64,000 nt of DNA from Fallopia convolvulus. Taxonomy: Eukaryota > Streptophyta > Magnoliopsida > Caryophyllales > Polygonaceae. The DNA lies in contig OZ024730.1 of NCBI GenBank assembly GCA_964016875.1, positions 45,834,943 through 45,898,942 of the forward strand, written 5' to 3'. Positions 24,031-35,601 of the stretch are shown here, one piece after another (positions within the stretch are counted from its first letter, which is position 1; every line of letters begins with the position of its first letter). Under the pieces are notes generated by a model that was not told the origin of the DNA, ran no database searches, and was given only the letters and a program-made list of their open reading frames with translations. The translations under genes and the position numbers were made by a program.

Positions 24031-26132
24031 TCACAAGAATGGCGAAGACCTTGGCACCATGATACCAAAGAATGATAGTGGGAAGTAGATCTCCATTTGA
24101 CAAAGAACTACAACAATCTCTCTTTGTAGATCTTGCAACTCATCACGATCAACAACCTTGCTACATAATTTCTTGAAAAAAAAAAGTCTAGTTATGGTAG
24201 GCCTTACCTTCTCGTGCAATATAGAACAGATGGCCTCTGATAGTAACTGTTGCATAAGTACATGGAAATCATGAGATTTCAACCCCACCAACTTCAATTC
24301 TTTCACAGACACAAGGTTGCTAATATTTGAAGAGTATCCACATGGAACTTTGATGCCATGTAGAAAGTCAACAACAATGGTTTTTTCATCTCTAGAGAGA
24401 GTGTAACATGCATGTGGTAAGAATATACGAGTTTCTCTAGACTATGGTTGCAATTCAGGCCTAATCTTTATCTCTTTATAGTCCTCTCTAACTTCAGGTC
24501 ATCTTTTGTTTTTCCAGGCATATTCAATAGTACCAATGAGGCAATCACATATGTTCTTCTCAATGTGCAATACATCAAGACAATGTCTGACAAAGAGATC
24601 TTTCCAATAAGGAAGATAAAATAGATCTCTTCTTCCACCCATCTATTTTTACTTTGTTCACAGAGGCTTTCCCAAATCTCACATCAATTCCACTCACAAT
24701 AGCTGTCAGTTCTTCTTTAGTTAACGATATCGGAGCACTTCCTCTTCAGGCAAATTATAAAAGGCTTTACGAAGCCTCCAATACAAATGGTCCATAGAAA
24801 AGAACCTACGATACCTAAGATAAACATTCTTGTTACATTTATTCAATCGATAAGAGACAATATCCTTTCTACAAATAGGGCATGCAAGGTATCCTTTCAC
24901 ACAATATCCAACAAGATTACCATAGGCGGGAAAATCATTTGTAGTCCAAACTAACATGGCTCGGAGATGAAATTCTTTTCTACGATGTGCGTCAAATACT
25001 TCAAACCTTCACCCCACAACAATTTTAAATCCTCAATCCAGGGTGCCAAATAAACATTAATTTCAAACCCAGGTTGCCTTGGGCCTGAAATCAACAAAGA
25101 TATATAGCATCATGTATTTGCACTTCATGCACAACCTTGTAGATAGATTATAAATCACCAATACATCTGGCCATGTACTGTGGCTTGTATTTAGATTGCC
25201 ATGAGGGCTTATCCCATCAATAGAAAGTGCAAGTCGCAGGTTTTTGTCTTCATTTCCAAACTCAAGATATAATTTGTCAATTGTTTTCCATTGTGCAGAA
25301 TTTGCTGGGTGACAAATTTTTCTATCTTTTACTCTACCATTTACATGCCAAGTTAAACTTTCAACATCTCGTTGATTGCCAAACAAACGCCAATACCTTG
25401 GTTCAAAAATACCACTCAACCTTTGATGGAACATCTTTCTTCTTATATTGTGTTTCATCACAATTAGGATTTGGGCAGTGCTTTAATAAAGCATATTCAT
25501 TTCAGTGTAGAATACAATCATTGGGACAATCATGTATTCTCTCATAATTCATGCCCATTGAACACAAAATCTCCTTCGCCTCATATGTACTAACCGGAAT
25601 ATAATTATCCTCAGTAAGTATTTCATTAATCAGCTCAAATACTACATTGAAACTCGTGTCACTCCATCCATGTCTAGCTTTCACATTATACAATTTCAAT
25701 AATGTTGACATCTTTGTAAATTTGGCACACCCAGCATATAATGACATTTGTGCATCATTTAACAAGTCATGAAACTTATTAGGATCATCAACAAAGTTTG
25801 CCTCACAATCATGAATCATATCATCCAATCTATCCTATTAAGTACCATGAGTGTTCATTTCTGTAGTCTCATAACTAGTAGATTCTTCTGCTTTCTCTCC
25901 ATGCCATATCCACCATGTATAATCTTTCATAATACCATAAAAAATTAGATGATCTCTTATTTTTATCAATCTTAAGCCATCTTGAATAATAACATTGCTT
26001 GCATGGACACATCATTCTAGTAGAATCAGCCACATGCTTAAGAGTAAATGTAATGAACTCTTCTACACCGTTCGCATATTCATCTGATTCACGACTTTTT
26101 AACATCCATGACCGATCCATCCTTCTAGGCAT
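24031..26132 (-). pseudogene. CACTA (En/Spm) TNP2-type transposase relic
   Basis: Read leftward from 26132. First comes a transposase-associated domain (MPRRMDRSWM, then CPCKQCYY and FLWYYERL) at 26132-25875. Middle pieces follow at 25828-25502 and 25461-25063 (NVKARHGWSD, then LALSIDGISPHGN). The zinc-containing segment (NDFPAYGNLVGYCVKGYLACPIC) lies at 24957-24721, then a frameshifted piece (LDVLHIEKN) and the DUF4218 start (LKLVGLKSHDFHVLMQQLL) at 24312-24031. The same order occurs in the intact gene at 47451. Stops and frame changes between blocks make it a pseudogene. Confidence 0.85.
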
Positions 26133-27176
26133 GCATCAAACAAAATAAAACTACATTTTAAGCAACACTAGGAAACAATGTACATTTTATCATAATTTTT
26201 TTTATCAAATATGAAATTATAAAGCTTAAGACATAAAATATAGTTCAATTCAAGCATGAAGTTCAATTCAAGCTTAAGACATAAATTGAATCTAAATTAT
26301 TGTATTAAAGCTAATAATTTAAGCATGAAGTTCAATTCAATATGAGGTCGTTATTTACATAAGATATAGTTCATCATTATTTACGTAAGGTATAGTTCAT
26401 CATTATTTACATAAAGTATTGTTGTTTCATAAGCAGCTATGCACGAGGAACACATGAACAGTCACAAGACATAAAAATATTATTTAGGCATTCAAACACA
26501 CACAAATAGACCTTACCAAGTCCACAAACAAGCAAAAACTTGAAAAGACTGGCAAAAGATAATACTAACCACAACGCAAATCAAGTCTTTGGTCGCTTGA
26601 ATCACTAGCGCAATGGTTCGAGACTAAGATTTGATATGCTCTCCAAAGATCATAGACTATGTAGATGAGATGAAACTATGGAAGAAATAAAATAATTAGT
26701 CATTATTATGATGCAAAACTTTGAAAAACCCTTTAACGAGTGAAAGATTTTTGATTGGACCGAGAATTGTTGAAGAAATTGAATAGTAAACAAGTGCAAT
26801 TATTGAAGGAAATGATTGCAATACTCGCGTGGTTATGGTTCATGCATGGACGAATTAATGCAATAAAAAATGCGTGTTCTAGGTTAAAAAAAGACCTACT
26901 TATTCAACATATTTGCGTGGTCCAATACACCGAACCATTTATGCCTGTTGTATTTGTTGTTTTTAATATATATATATATAAATACTTCGGGTTGTACACG
27001 CCCGATGTATTTGTGTGGTCTAAATACCCGATTTCCTACAACATCCGGGATATTTAGTTGTAATATGGTTCAAATACATCGGGTGTTCGATGTCCTTTTA
27101 ATTTGACATTTTATAACCCATAGTATAAAGGCCCAAGTTAACTGCCATGCGGTAATAGCCAACTTTTATAGTAGTG
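26133..27176 (-). mobile_element. 5' end region of the CACTA relic, with CACTA terminus at 27176
   Basis: The minus strand at 27176 reads CACTACTATAAAAGTTGGC, a CACTA-type terminal inverted repeat. Just inside lie short repeated units around AAATACATCGGG/CCCGATGTATTTG (26990-27080), as expected for subterminal repeats. The opposite end was not found left of 24031, so the element is truncated. A few 20-40 bp repeats around 'ataagatatagttcatcattattta' (26230-26420) are also present. Confidence 0.55.
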
Positions 27177-27674
27177 AATACATTCCCCATCCCCACCTGA
27201 CCTCGTACTAACCCCTCCATCCGCACCGCTTCCCCGTCTAATCTCCAATGAGGAACGTGGCAGGAAATCTTATTCGGTTATATGGTTATAAACGCGGTCC
27301 TATTTATTAATTTTTTTTAAGATTACTTATTCAATATTTCAAACATTAAAATATTACAAATGAATTTTAAATTTAAATAAAGCGTATATATCAGGGGATT
27401 TGGGACAAATAATACATCGTCCCACCTCAAATCGGGGTTATAAAATTAATCCCCATTCCCGCTTGTCCTCCGACAAATCAAGGAAGCGCCCTTGAGATTT
27501 CCCGTCCCCACAAGTTTTAATGTGCATATCTAATAATTTATACATTAAGAATACTTAAGAAGTAACAAATAAATGAAATAATGTATCAATATTTGTTTAA
27601 CAAGAAAAGCATTTTGGTGATAAATCACAGATTCGTTATTTAATTGATAAATATTACAAAATAAATTAACTAAA
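27177..27674. other. Intergenic sequence, nothing recognised
   Basis: About 500 bp with some C-rich and then AT-rich stretches. No gene or element end was seen apart from those flanking it. Confidence 0.4.
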
Positions 27675-29098
27675 CTAGTTTTACCCGTTGTACCATGTAC
27701 GACTACGATTCGGTATTTTATAGGCATTATAAATATAATATGAATAAATTAATATATAATATAAACTTTAATATGAGTAATTTATTGCTAGTAAAATGTA
27801 TACTTTTTAATCAAATATTATTTTCTTCATATTTTATTACTTTTTATGTACTTAAATCTAGAGATTATCAAATATTTCAATATATCTATTAAATATTTTA
27901 TTATCTATTTTTATTAATTTTAAATATTATAAATATTTATCATTAATTTTTTTTATAAAAGAAAATCACTATATATCTATAAATAAATTTGTCAAAAGAT
28001 ACATACTGAAAGATTTATATTTAATTTAAAATATATCTATAAATAAACTTGTATAAGAAAGTTTTTTAAAGATATTTTTATATTGAATATATATTTATTT
28101 GATGTTCGAGATAAATTGAAATAGTTAAAAAAAATTTAATATAAAAGTTATAATCATGAAATAAAAAATAATTTTTTAAATATGAGGTGGGACCAAAATC
28201 GTTTGTGGTGGCTAAAAAAGATACAACTTTAATATAGAGATTGGATCAAATGAAAATGAGGCTTATCATGAAAACTAAGAACGAATCTGGACCATCCGAT
28301 TGAAACACTAAAAATGAATTCAGGACATCCGATTAAAAAAAAAATAAAAAATAAAAAAAAATAAAAAAACTAATTTTTATTTTATTTTCTTACTTTATTT
28401 TTTTATGTCTTTTTACGTATGTAGAATGATATAAATCGAGTATGAACATAAGGCCATAAAATGTGAACATACAATACTAATATGTGAACGTACCTATATT
28501 ATATGTGAATCTATACTAAATTTTCTGAAGTTAAAATGCGGTTATATGTGAACAACCATTGTAATAATGTGAACATGTGTATAAAATATGTGAACAGAAT
28601 GTAAAATGTCAACCGTCATGTTCTTGGCAAAAATAAGCGAAAAAATAAAATAAAAATTCATTTTTTTGTCAAATTTTTTAAGCCGTTTAACGTTTGCATT
28701 ATGATTTAATCGAACATAAACATATGACCATAAAACATGAACAAACTATACTAATATGTGACACACTTGTAATATATATATGTGAACATATTATAAAATC
28801 TCTGGAATGAAAAAGTGATAATATGTAACATGTCTGATAATAGTGTGAACATATGCATAAAATATATGAACTTAATGTAAAAAAAATCAAATTTTGTGTT
28901 TTTGGCAAAACAAGCGACACTAAGAAAATACAAAAAAAAATTATTTATTTTGTCAAAATTACCATTTTACCCCTATCCCTTTTAATCTTAACCATGCATT
29001 TCTCAAATCCAAGGATTTTCATATGTTTATTTGTTTCTAATTTCCATGATAAGAATCATTTTCATGTGAATCAAACTTCTTTAATATATAGGTATAGA
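27675..29098 (-). mobile_element. Non-autonomous Helitron candidate, 1,424 bp
   Basis: The minus-strand 5' end TCTATACCTATATATTAAAG at 29098 is preceded by A. The 3' end has a short hairpin (GTACATGGTAC) and closes with CTAG at 27675 followed by T. This is the Helitron signature (5' TC, 3' hairpin plus CTRR, inserted between A and T). The interior is AT-rich and non-coding and contains two diverged direct copies of a ~200-bp block (about 28445-28640 and 28712-28915), each with several ATATGTGAAC units. Confidence 0.5.
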
Positions 29099-29100
29099 TT

Positions 29101-30229
29101 GGCCGAATACATGCATGGACCCTCGAACTTGAAATTTTTGTTCGCGCAGACCCCTCTACTAAAAAACTTATTATTAACCCCCCCAACTTGATATTTTTAT
29201 TCGATTAAACCCTTTTTGCTGAGGTGGCATCTCGCGTGTATATCACATGAAACTGTGGCGAGTTAAACTCCATTTAATTTCATTAAATTGTCTTTTCCCC
29301 CTAAATCCATCACTTTTTTTCGGGCGGATCTCCTCTTTCCTTTTCTCTGTTTCCAAATCTAGATCTGGCAAAAATCCATCACTCGAACTTTGACGAGACA
29401 GAGAAAATGCGCCGGTGGTGATGAATTCGAGTTCGATGTTCCGTCCTTCTCTATTTCCGGTTCCATCGAAAAAGAGGAAGAAGTCGGCAACGACGGGGAG
29501 ACGGTGAAGAAATCGAGGGAACGCCAATCAGGGAAGCCGGCCACGACGGGGAGACGAGCTTTTGGGCGAGGGAGGGAGGCCGTTGCGGGAGGGTATGGGG
29601 GTGGAAGGGGAGGAGGCTTTGAGTTCGTCGTTCGAGTCCGTCGTTCCGTCGAATCTGTAGACTTTGACAAGGCAGAGAAAAATGTGCCGGTGGTGAATAA
29701 TTTGACCCTCCTTCCTTGGTTCCATTGCCCCAAATTTGTAGACTTTGATTTGTTAGCATTTTGTATATTTTGATTTCTAAAGCCCCAAATTTCATCTTCC
29801 CCAAATTCTTACCCCTAGAATTACTAACAAACCCTACCATACTTATAGTTTGCTGAACCAGACTCAATGAATCTTTCTATGAGGCAGAGAAGATATTTTT
29901 GTTGAAATTTTCATTGAACATTTGCTGAGAACTCAATCAATCAATGATGAACTCCAAAACAATAAAACTGAAGAATTTTTTTTTAACAAATCAACGAGGC
30001 AAAGAAGATATTTTTTTTGTTAATTTTTAATTATTTGAAAACATATTATGAGGCGCTTATTTGGTAAAATTTTAATGAATTGGCTTATGTGGCGCACGTC
30101 AATTTCACGAAGATAGGGATGGTCTCGTTTAACAAAATCTTTATAATTTAGGTGTTTATAATAAGTTTTTTAGTATAGGGGTATAAACGAACAAAAGTTT
30201 TAAGTTTGGGGTTATGTATGTATTCGGTC
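29101..30229. mobile_element. Pack-MULE-like element, 1,129 bp, TSD GGTATAGATT
   Basis: Perfect 10-bp TSDs (29091-29100 and 30230-30239). TIRs are GGCCGAATACATGCAT on the left and GACCGAATACATACAT on the right (minus strand), extending ~40 bp and more weakly further. The centre (29290-29720) is GC-rich and gene-like, with open frames on both strands. It includes a direct repeat (GACAGAGAAAATGCGCCGGT at 29397, similar at 29673). The source gene was not recognised. Confidence 0.8.
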
Positions 30230-30294
30230 GGTATAGATTATATCGAAACTCGATCGAATGAGAATCTATGAAAATTGTCCGACACTAAAAAAGT

Positions 30295-31500
30295 GGCAGA
30301 ATACATATACAGACACATGTACTTGTGTAAAATAGTCACTTAGACACCTCACCTTTGGTTTTGTTCTATTTAACACTTGAATTTAACTTTTTCTGTTCTA
30401 TCGAGCACCTGAACGCTGATGTGGCATGACGCGTAAATTTCACTCTCTTTAAAGCGAGTGGAGGGACTATTTTGGAATTTTTTTTTATTCTTTTTCATTT
30501 TCCTTTTTTTCTTAGTAGATTTCCAAAGGTAATGTATGGTTTTTATTTTCCTCTTTTATTTTCTTTTTTTTCATTCATTTTTTGTTCTTCAATATTTCCA
30601 GATCTCAAATCTATTATTCTCGGCGGCCGGAGGCGAGCTCTCCATGGGCGTAACCTCAGTGCCAAAATTCGAATTCAATTCACTTCACAAATTCAAGGAG
30701 TCTTTAAAACTCAAATTTGAGTTGTAGACCAAAACCCCTTCTCCTCCGTTGCTATCTCCCTTCACTTCACAAGCCCACAATCTAGCAACCAAAAAATCAA
30801 ATTCAATTCTGAGGCATCAAGAATCAAAATTTCGAAACTATAGAGGGAGATAGCAACGGAGGAGAAGGGGCAAGTGTACGCCATTCGGATCGACTGCTCC
30901 GACTCCCAAAGCATAAGAGGCGATTTCGTCGAGGTCTTGGTCTACAACGCCGCAGTGTCGCTGCCAGCCATCGGCCCCTCCGTCGTCAGCGTCCTCGTGG
31001 CCTCCTTCGAGAAGTCGCTCGCCGTCTCCGCTGTCGGCGCCTTCCACTGCTCCCAACTGGCACCAGACCAAAATTGTGTACAAATATATCGGTTTTCTAA
31101 TCACATATGGAGTTAATTAAAAAATGGGGTGCAAGTATTAGCAGTGCAGTAATGGTGGAAAGGGGTAGAGGACGGTACTATTCACAGGATGCACAACCCT
31201 AATTTTGAAATGGAGAATATAGAAATGTTAGATAAAGTAATTAAATTTTAGCTAATTTTTAAACACTTTCAAATAGAAAAATCAAATTTATAAATGTGGC
31301 ATCCAATGTGGCGTGACATGGAGTTGATGTGTCACATAATTTTACCATGTCAATGCGAGTGCAATACACTTAACTAGAACATTACTGTTCAAGTGCTCGA
31401 TAGAATAGAAAAAGTTAAATTCAAGTATTCAATACAACAAAATTAAAGATGAGATGTCTAAGTAATTATTTTACACAAGTACAGGTCTATGTATTCTGCC
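30295..31500. mobile_element. Pack-MULE-like element, 1,206 bp, TSD CTAAAAAAGT, carrying an SDR gene fragment
   Basis: Perfect 10-bp TSDs (30285-30294 and 31501-31510). The TIR is GGCAGAATACATATACAGAC on the left and GGCAGAATACATAGACCTG on the right (minus strand). Similarity continues over about 120 bp. The GC-rich centre at 30880-31065 encodes a short-chain dehydrogenase-like piece. The element lies 55 bp from the previous MULE. Confidence 0.85.
30874..31065 (+). pseudogene. Captured fragment of a short-chain dehydrogenase/reductase gene
   Basis: An open frame reads IRIDCSDSQSI, then EVLVYNAAVS, then ASFEKSLAVSAVGAFHCSQ. The VLVYNAA and SVGAFHCSQ-like blocks match the segment around the NNAG motif and helix alpha-E of plant NAD(P)-binding SDR proteins. 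The Rossmann start (TGxxxGIG) and the catalytic YxxxK are absent, so it is only a fragment. It sits between MULE inverted repeats, which suggests capture. Confidence 0.6.
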
Positions 31501-31510
31501 CTAAAAAAGT

Positions 31511-32160
31511 ACTTTTGGACGTGTGATGTACGCATACGCATAATGTATAAAGTTGCTAATAATGTTGATATTGAAATCCCCCCCGCCCCCCTTGAGAGAG
31601 TGTTGATACTGAATTTTAAGAGCGAAATTTAAACACACTTCTGAATAATTATATACGTAATGTTAGTTCTAATTTGTTTTTGACTTCTATAAAAGGACAA
31701 CATTCAAGGAATTTACTTTCATTTGATGTAATCATGTATTACTATTTTCCTTTTTTCTTATTAGCATTCATTTCCCTTTAATGAAATCATCCCATTCCTA
31801 CTATTGCGAGTTTAATTTAATGTAATTACCTCTCCCGTCTGTTTTCTAGGGGTATAGAATAAAAAAACTATTTTAAAAATTAAAATCCTAAAAATAAGCA
31901 ATACATATTAATAATTTTTTAAAATAATCCCAAATAAATAAATAATACAACTGAGCAAAATCTTTTTAATTTTAATATTCTTAATCCATGTCTTTAAAAA
32001 ATCGATAAAAAAAATTAGATTTACAGAATAAATTTTTTTATATCAATGTATAATAACATTAAAATGGACAAGATTCTTCTTAAATCAAATGAATCCGAGC
32101 ATATGTTTTAAAACTTTTTTTTTTCTCTCAGGTTTACAATTTGATTAATCTCGCACTCAT
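31511..32160. other. Upstream flank of the RETICULATA-RELATED gene
   Basis: AT-rich, 650 bp, with a C-rich stretch at 31580-31591. No coding sequence. The distal promoter of the next gene is expected here. Confidence 0.4.
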
Positions 32161-32162
32161 AA

Positions 32163-32171
32163 CTATATATA
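32163..32171 (+). promoter_or_regulatory. TATA box of the RETICULATA-RELATED gene
   Basis: CTATATATA followed by a pyrimidine-rich leader. The spacing suggests transcription starts near 32195. Confidence 0.5.
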
Positions 32172-32386
32172 CCCACCACCCACCCACCTACTAGGATTCT
32201 TAAAATTCTTAAAACCCTAACACCAACCCCCTTGTCTTTGACAATCGTCTCCACCGCGCCGTTAAAGCCAGATCTAGCGGTGCTCTGATCGCCGATCGCC
32301 ACTCAGCAGAGCCCCGCTCTTCATCCGCGTCCGCTGAATCTCTCCGGTCGCCTCTTCAGGCTTCTCCCACCGTGAAAGACTGACGG

Positions 32387-32966
32387 GTAATTTTTCTCTC
32401 CTGCGCTTTTGTGTTAATTTTTTTTAATGATCAGTGGATTTGAGATTCGATTAAATCAAAGATCAAATCATTGAGGGAAATACTGCAATGGCCGATCATC
32501 TGCATTTTTTGGTTAGATTTGGTTGATTGATTACTTGAGTAAAATGAGATTCGTTAATATCTATGTATCTCACTAAAGAACACCTAAAATTGCACTAATT
32601 AGATCACTTGAAATGCCAGGCCTCGAATGGATTTTTGGATGTTCTTTTTTCTTAACTGATGTTAGGATTTAGGCATTTAGCAATGCACTCTGAATGGAAA
32701 TTGAATCAAGATGATTTGATGAAAGCTGAGACATAATATTGCAGATGTGCAGTTCTATAAGCTCTGATTTTCATTCTGAAGATTGCTATCAGACATTATG
32801 AGAAGTTTATAAGCTCTGATCCTTAAACTGCAGTTTGCCCATTGTTTATGAGTTTTTTTACATGAATCTTCATCTATAGCGACTAAGCTTTCTCTGATGT
32901 TATTGTCTTTGTTCTTAAATTTCTTCTTATAATGAATAATTTAGTTCTTTTTACGTTCTGTTTCAG
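32387..32966 (+). other. 5' UTR intron of the RETICULATA-RELATED gene
   Basis: Donor GACGG|GTAATTT and acceptor CTGTTTCAG|ACCAAAATG fit plant consensus. The acceptor lies 6 bases upstream of the start codon. A leader intron would explain the 580 bp of AT-rich non-coding sequence between the GC-rich leader and the ATG. Confidence 0.65.
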
Positions 32967-32972
32967 ACCAAA

Positions 32973-34076
32973 ATGACATCCATGGCTCAGATCCGATACT
33001 CTCCACTCTCTCACCACCACCACCACCACCACCACCATCACATCCGTCCTTCTGATCCCATATCCTTCAATCCACCCCCTCAAAATCCTAACTTTTCCTT
33101 TTCTTCTTCCCCTAACAATTGCAATAATACCCTGCATATCCATTCCCAAAGATTCCAATCCGTAACAGTCAAATCCACCAGCGGTGGTGGAGGTGGCGGA
33201 AGTGTTGGCAGCGGTGGAGGAGGAGGGTGGAGCTCCGGTGGCCATGGCGGTGACGGAAACTCCGATGACTCATCTTCCTCCTCAGGATCATCACCTTTGG
33301 ACAACCTCGGGTTTATTGGTTTATTCATCAAGGGATGGCAATCTAGGGTTGCAGCCGATCCCCAATTTCCTTTCAAAGTTCTCATGGAAGAAATCGTAGG
33401 TGTAAGCTCTTGCGTTCTCGGCGACATGGCTTCTCGCCCAAACTTCGGCCTAAACGAGCTTGATTTCGTCTTCTCAACCCTCGTGGTCGGTTCCATCCTC
33501 AACTTCGTCCTCATGTACCTCCTTGCACCGACCCTATCCTCTTCTCCTTCAAGTCTCCCTGCACTCTTCGCCACTTGCCCTAAAAGCCACATGTTCGAGC
33601 CGGGCGCGTTCACTATTCTCGATCGATTTGGGACCTTTGTATACAAAGGCGTTCTCTTTGCTGCCGTTGGTTTTGCCGCTGGTTTAGTCGGGACCGCTAT
33701 TTCCAACACGTTGATCACGGTGAGGAAGAAGATGGATCCGGAGTTTGAGACTCCTAATAAGCCGCCACCAACCCTTTTGAATGCTACGACATGGGCACTT
33801 CATATGGGTTTGAGTAGTAATTTGAGGTATCAGACCCTTAATGGAGTGGAGTTTGTGATGGCTCAGAGTGTGCCTCCTGCTGTGTTTAAGACCGCCGTTG
33901 TTGTGTTGAGGTGTCTTAATAATGTACTTGGTGGGATGTCGTTTGTGATCTTGGCAAGGTTGACGGGTTCTCAGGCGACTGGTGACAAGTCATCTAAATC
34001 AGCTGATGAGTTGTCAACTTTTGAGGAGGTGGCAGCAACCATAGACAACAACGCAAACCCGCAATCTGACAAGTAA
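32973..34076 (+). CDS. RETICULATA-RELATED protein (DUF3411), chloroplast
   Basis: An intact 367-aa protein in a single coding exon. The N-terminus is Ser/Pro/His-rich with ten His in a row (~14-23), then a Gly-rich linker; together they look like a chloroplast transit region. The DUF3411 domain runs from about residue 108 (LGFIGLFIKGWQSRVAADPQFPFK, shortened here to its start) to ~330. Hydrophobic segments include FVFSTLVVGSILNFVLMYLL, VLFAAVGFAAGLVGTAI and the C-terminal VVLRCLNNVLGGMSFVILA. RETICULATA-family proteins are chloroplast-envelope membrane proteins needed for normal mesophyll and leaf development in Arabidopsis; their transport or metabolic role is not settled. Sequence and length resemble the RER3/RER4 group, but the exact orthologue cannot be assigned here. 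Confidence 0.92.
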   Translation: MTSMAQIRYSPLSHHHHHHHHHHIRPSDPISFNPPPQNPNFSFSSSPNNCNNTLHIHSQRFQSVTVKSTSGGGGGGSVGSGGGGGWSSGGHGGDGNSDDSSSSSGSSPLDNLGFIGLFIKGWQSRVAADPQFPFKVLMEEIVGVSSCVLGDMASRPNFGLNELDFVFSTLVVGSILNFVLMYLLAPTLSSSPSSLPALFATCPKSHMFEPGAFTILDRFGTFVYKGVLFAAVGFAAGLVGTAISNTLITVRKKMDPEFETPNKPPPTLLNATTWALHMGLSSNLRYQTLNGVEFVMAQSVPPAVFKTAVVVLRCLNNVLGGMSFVILARLTGSQATGDKSSKSADELSTFEEVAATIDNNANPQSDK

Positions 34077-34440
34077 CGAGTTTAGCTGAAATGAGTATGT
34101 GGGGGAATGTATCATCTTCTATTACGTTCCCAAGTTTGATTATCTGGTTAGTTTGAGTGGTTTTGTAGCTTTATTATGTCGTTGCTTGCTAATCGACAAG
34201 GTAGATGATGTTTTTCCTGCTTGCGTTTTATGGGTGTTTCTGGAATCTGGGTAATGTCTTTTTTTTGTATATACATTCTGATATATAAAATAATGTCTGG
34301 GCTTTTCCCCAGCTCAAATGGATTTGCTTGGTTACAAACTTACAATTTTGTTTGGTTGCGAGTACTATTATCTGCAATGTGGATTCACCTTCTTGGAGAG
34401 ATTGTACTCGTTATTTTGGTGTGAATTTTGATTGTTTTTC

Positions 34441-34840
34441 ATGTATTGGCCTAGAGGAACTAATGGCGTGAGAAGATTACAGTGACAGAGTGTTAGCAAT
34501 GAGAATCTAAAGGGAGTGACAGAGCGCTAGCAATGAGGATCTAAAGTCCTCTGCTCTTTTCATCTTTTCGCTCTAGTTTATCTGTTATAGTACTTTTCAG
34601 CTTTTGTTTTTCAATGGGTATCTAAAGGGGGTTGCTCGAGTACTTTCTAGCTTTTGTTTTTCTACTCTAGTTCTTGTTCCTGTTGTCTTTCGCCCCTTCT
34701 TTTCTTTTCTTTTCTTTTGAGTCCACCTTAGATACCCTCTCGACCTCGAGTCGGGATAAGAGTGCGTACATCTCGACCTCTCAGATTCCGCTTTCGTACC
34801 GGTTTCCACTGGGTAGATGTTGTTGTTATTGTTCATGTAA
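34441..34840. other. 3' flank of the RETICULATA-RELATED gene
   Basis: Contains a short near-direct repeat ('gtgacagag(t/c)gttagcaatgagaatctaaag'-like units at 34480-34540) and a CTTTT-rich tract (34690-34720). No gene seen. Confidence 0.4.
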
Positions 34841-34844
34841 TTGG

Positions 34845-35055
34845 GCCTAGTGGTAAGATGTATGGGGATGTTGGAAGGTCCCAGGTTCGATTCTTGCCTT
34901 TGTCTTTACACTTGGGTGAAAAGTCAAGTCTCATCATTTTTCCACCACTAGGTCGAGCCGGTCGGTGCAAGCCGATTTACCTGGTTCGTGCACTTTACCG
35001 ACTAATTTACGGACCTGGGATTTACCTCCAAAGGTGGGTCCCTCGTTAAAAAAAA
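34845..35055 (+). repeat. tRNA-derived SINE
   Basis: A-box-like TAGTGGTAAGATGT and B-box GGTTCGATTCTTG are spaced ~35 bp apart near the start. A unique body follows, ending in GGGTCCCTCGTT plus a short A-run (35047-35054). This is the layout of plant tRNA-related SINEs. It has no CCA-type tRNA end or acceptor stem, so it is not a functional tRNA. Confidence 0.6.
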
Positions 35056-35518
35056 TGAAAACTATCCTTCTCTAATTGATAGAATTTCACATCATATCAT
35101 TCGATAACGGAATTTTATGCAGCTATATACTCCGCTAGCTAATTGTTATGAAATGATGACTTTTCATTAGTTAAAACTTAAAAGGCAATTTATGAGCAGT
35201 AAATGTAGATAAAACTACTGCAACTAAGATCACGGCTTGCCTATATGTTCATAAACACATTAGATTATAGGATTACGACTGATACCTGACATTATGTGTA
35301 GCTTTGCATGTAATTTTAAATTAAGAGTAGAATTCTTTTCCATACACCATATAAGCTACAATTAGATCTGAACTAATTAAGTTGGCAAGCAGATTAAATT
35401 TAGAGCTAACAAGTCAGGCTTACAAAGCTACACTTTAGCATACAAGTTCAAAAGAATCCATGAAATCGTATAAGCAGCATATAAAGTTTATTGAAAAGTT
35501 AAAAACTCCAAAAATGGT
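35056..35518 (+). promoter_or_regulatory. Upstream region of secreted protein gene copy 1
   Basis: The region from about 35150 is shared with the region upstream of the second copy (43376-43433 plus 56296-56727). Shared text includes GATTACGACTGATACCTGACATT. Conservation of ~400 bp outlines the duplicated promoter. Confidence 0.55.
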
Positions 35519-35526
35519 TATAAATA
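35519..35526 (+). promoter_or_regulatory. TATA box, secreted protein copy 1
   Basis: TATAAATA, 76 bases before the ATG at 35602. The equivalent TATAAAA in the second copy lies 74 bases before its ATG. Confidence 0.7.
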
Positions 35527-35601
35527 CCCCAATCCAACAAACTCAACCACACATCCATCACACAAACTTCACAGCATTGAGAGATCAATCCAACTCCAAC
35601 A

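Noticed and set aside
29243..29867. Several overlapping 65-138 aa frames on both strands
   Set aside because: GC-rich captured DNA inside a MULE; none shows a recognisable domain or a start context, so no gene is called.
33080..33718. 212-aa minus-strand open frame
   Set aside because: Shadow of the RETICULATA-RELATED coding exon, which has clear family homology on the plus strand.
34855..34910. Possible functional tRNA gene
   Set aside because: A and B boxes exist, but no acceptor stem or cloverleaf could be drawn; the long body and A-tail point to a SINE.
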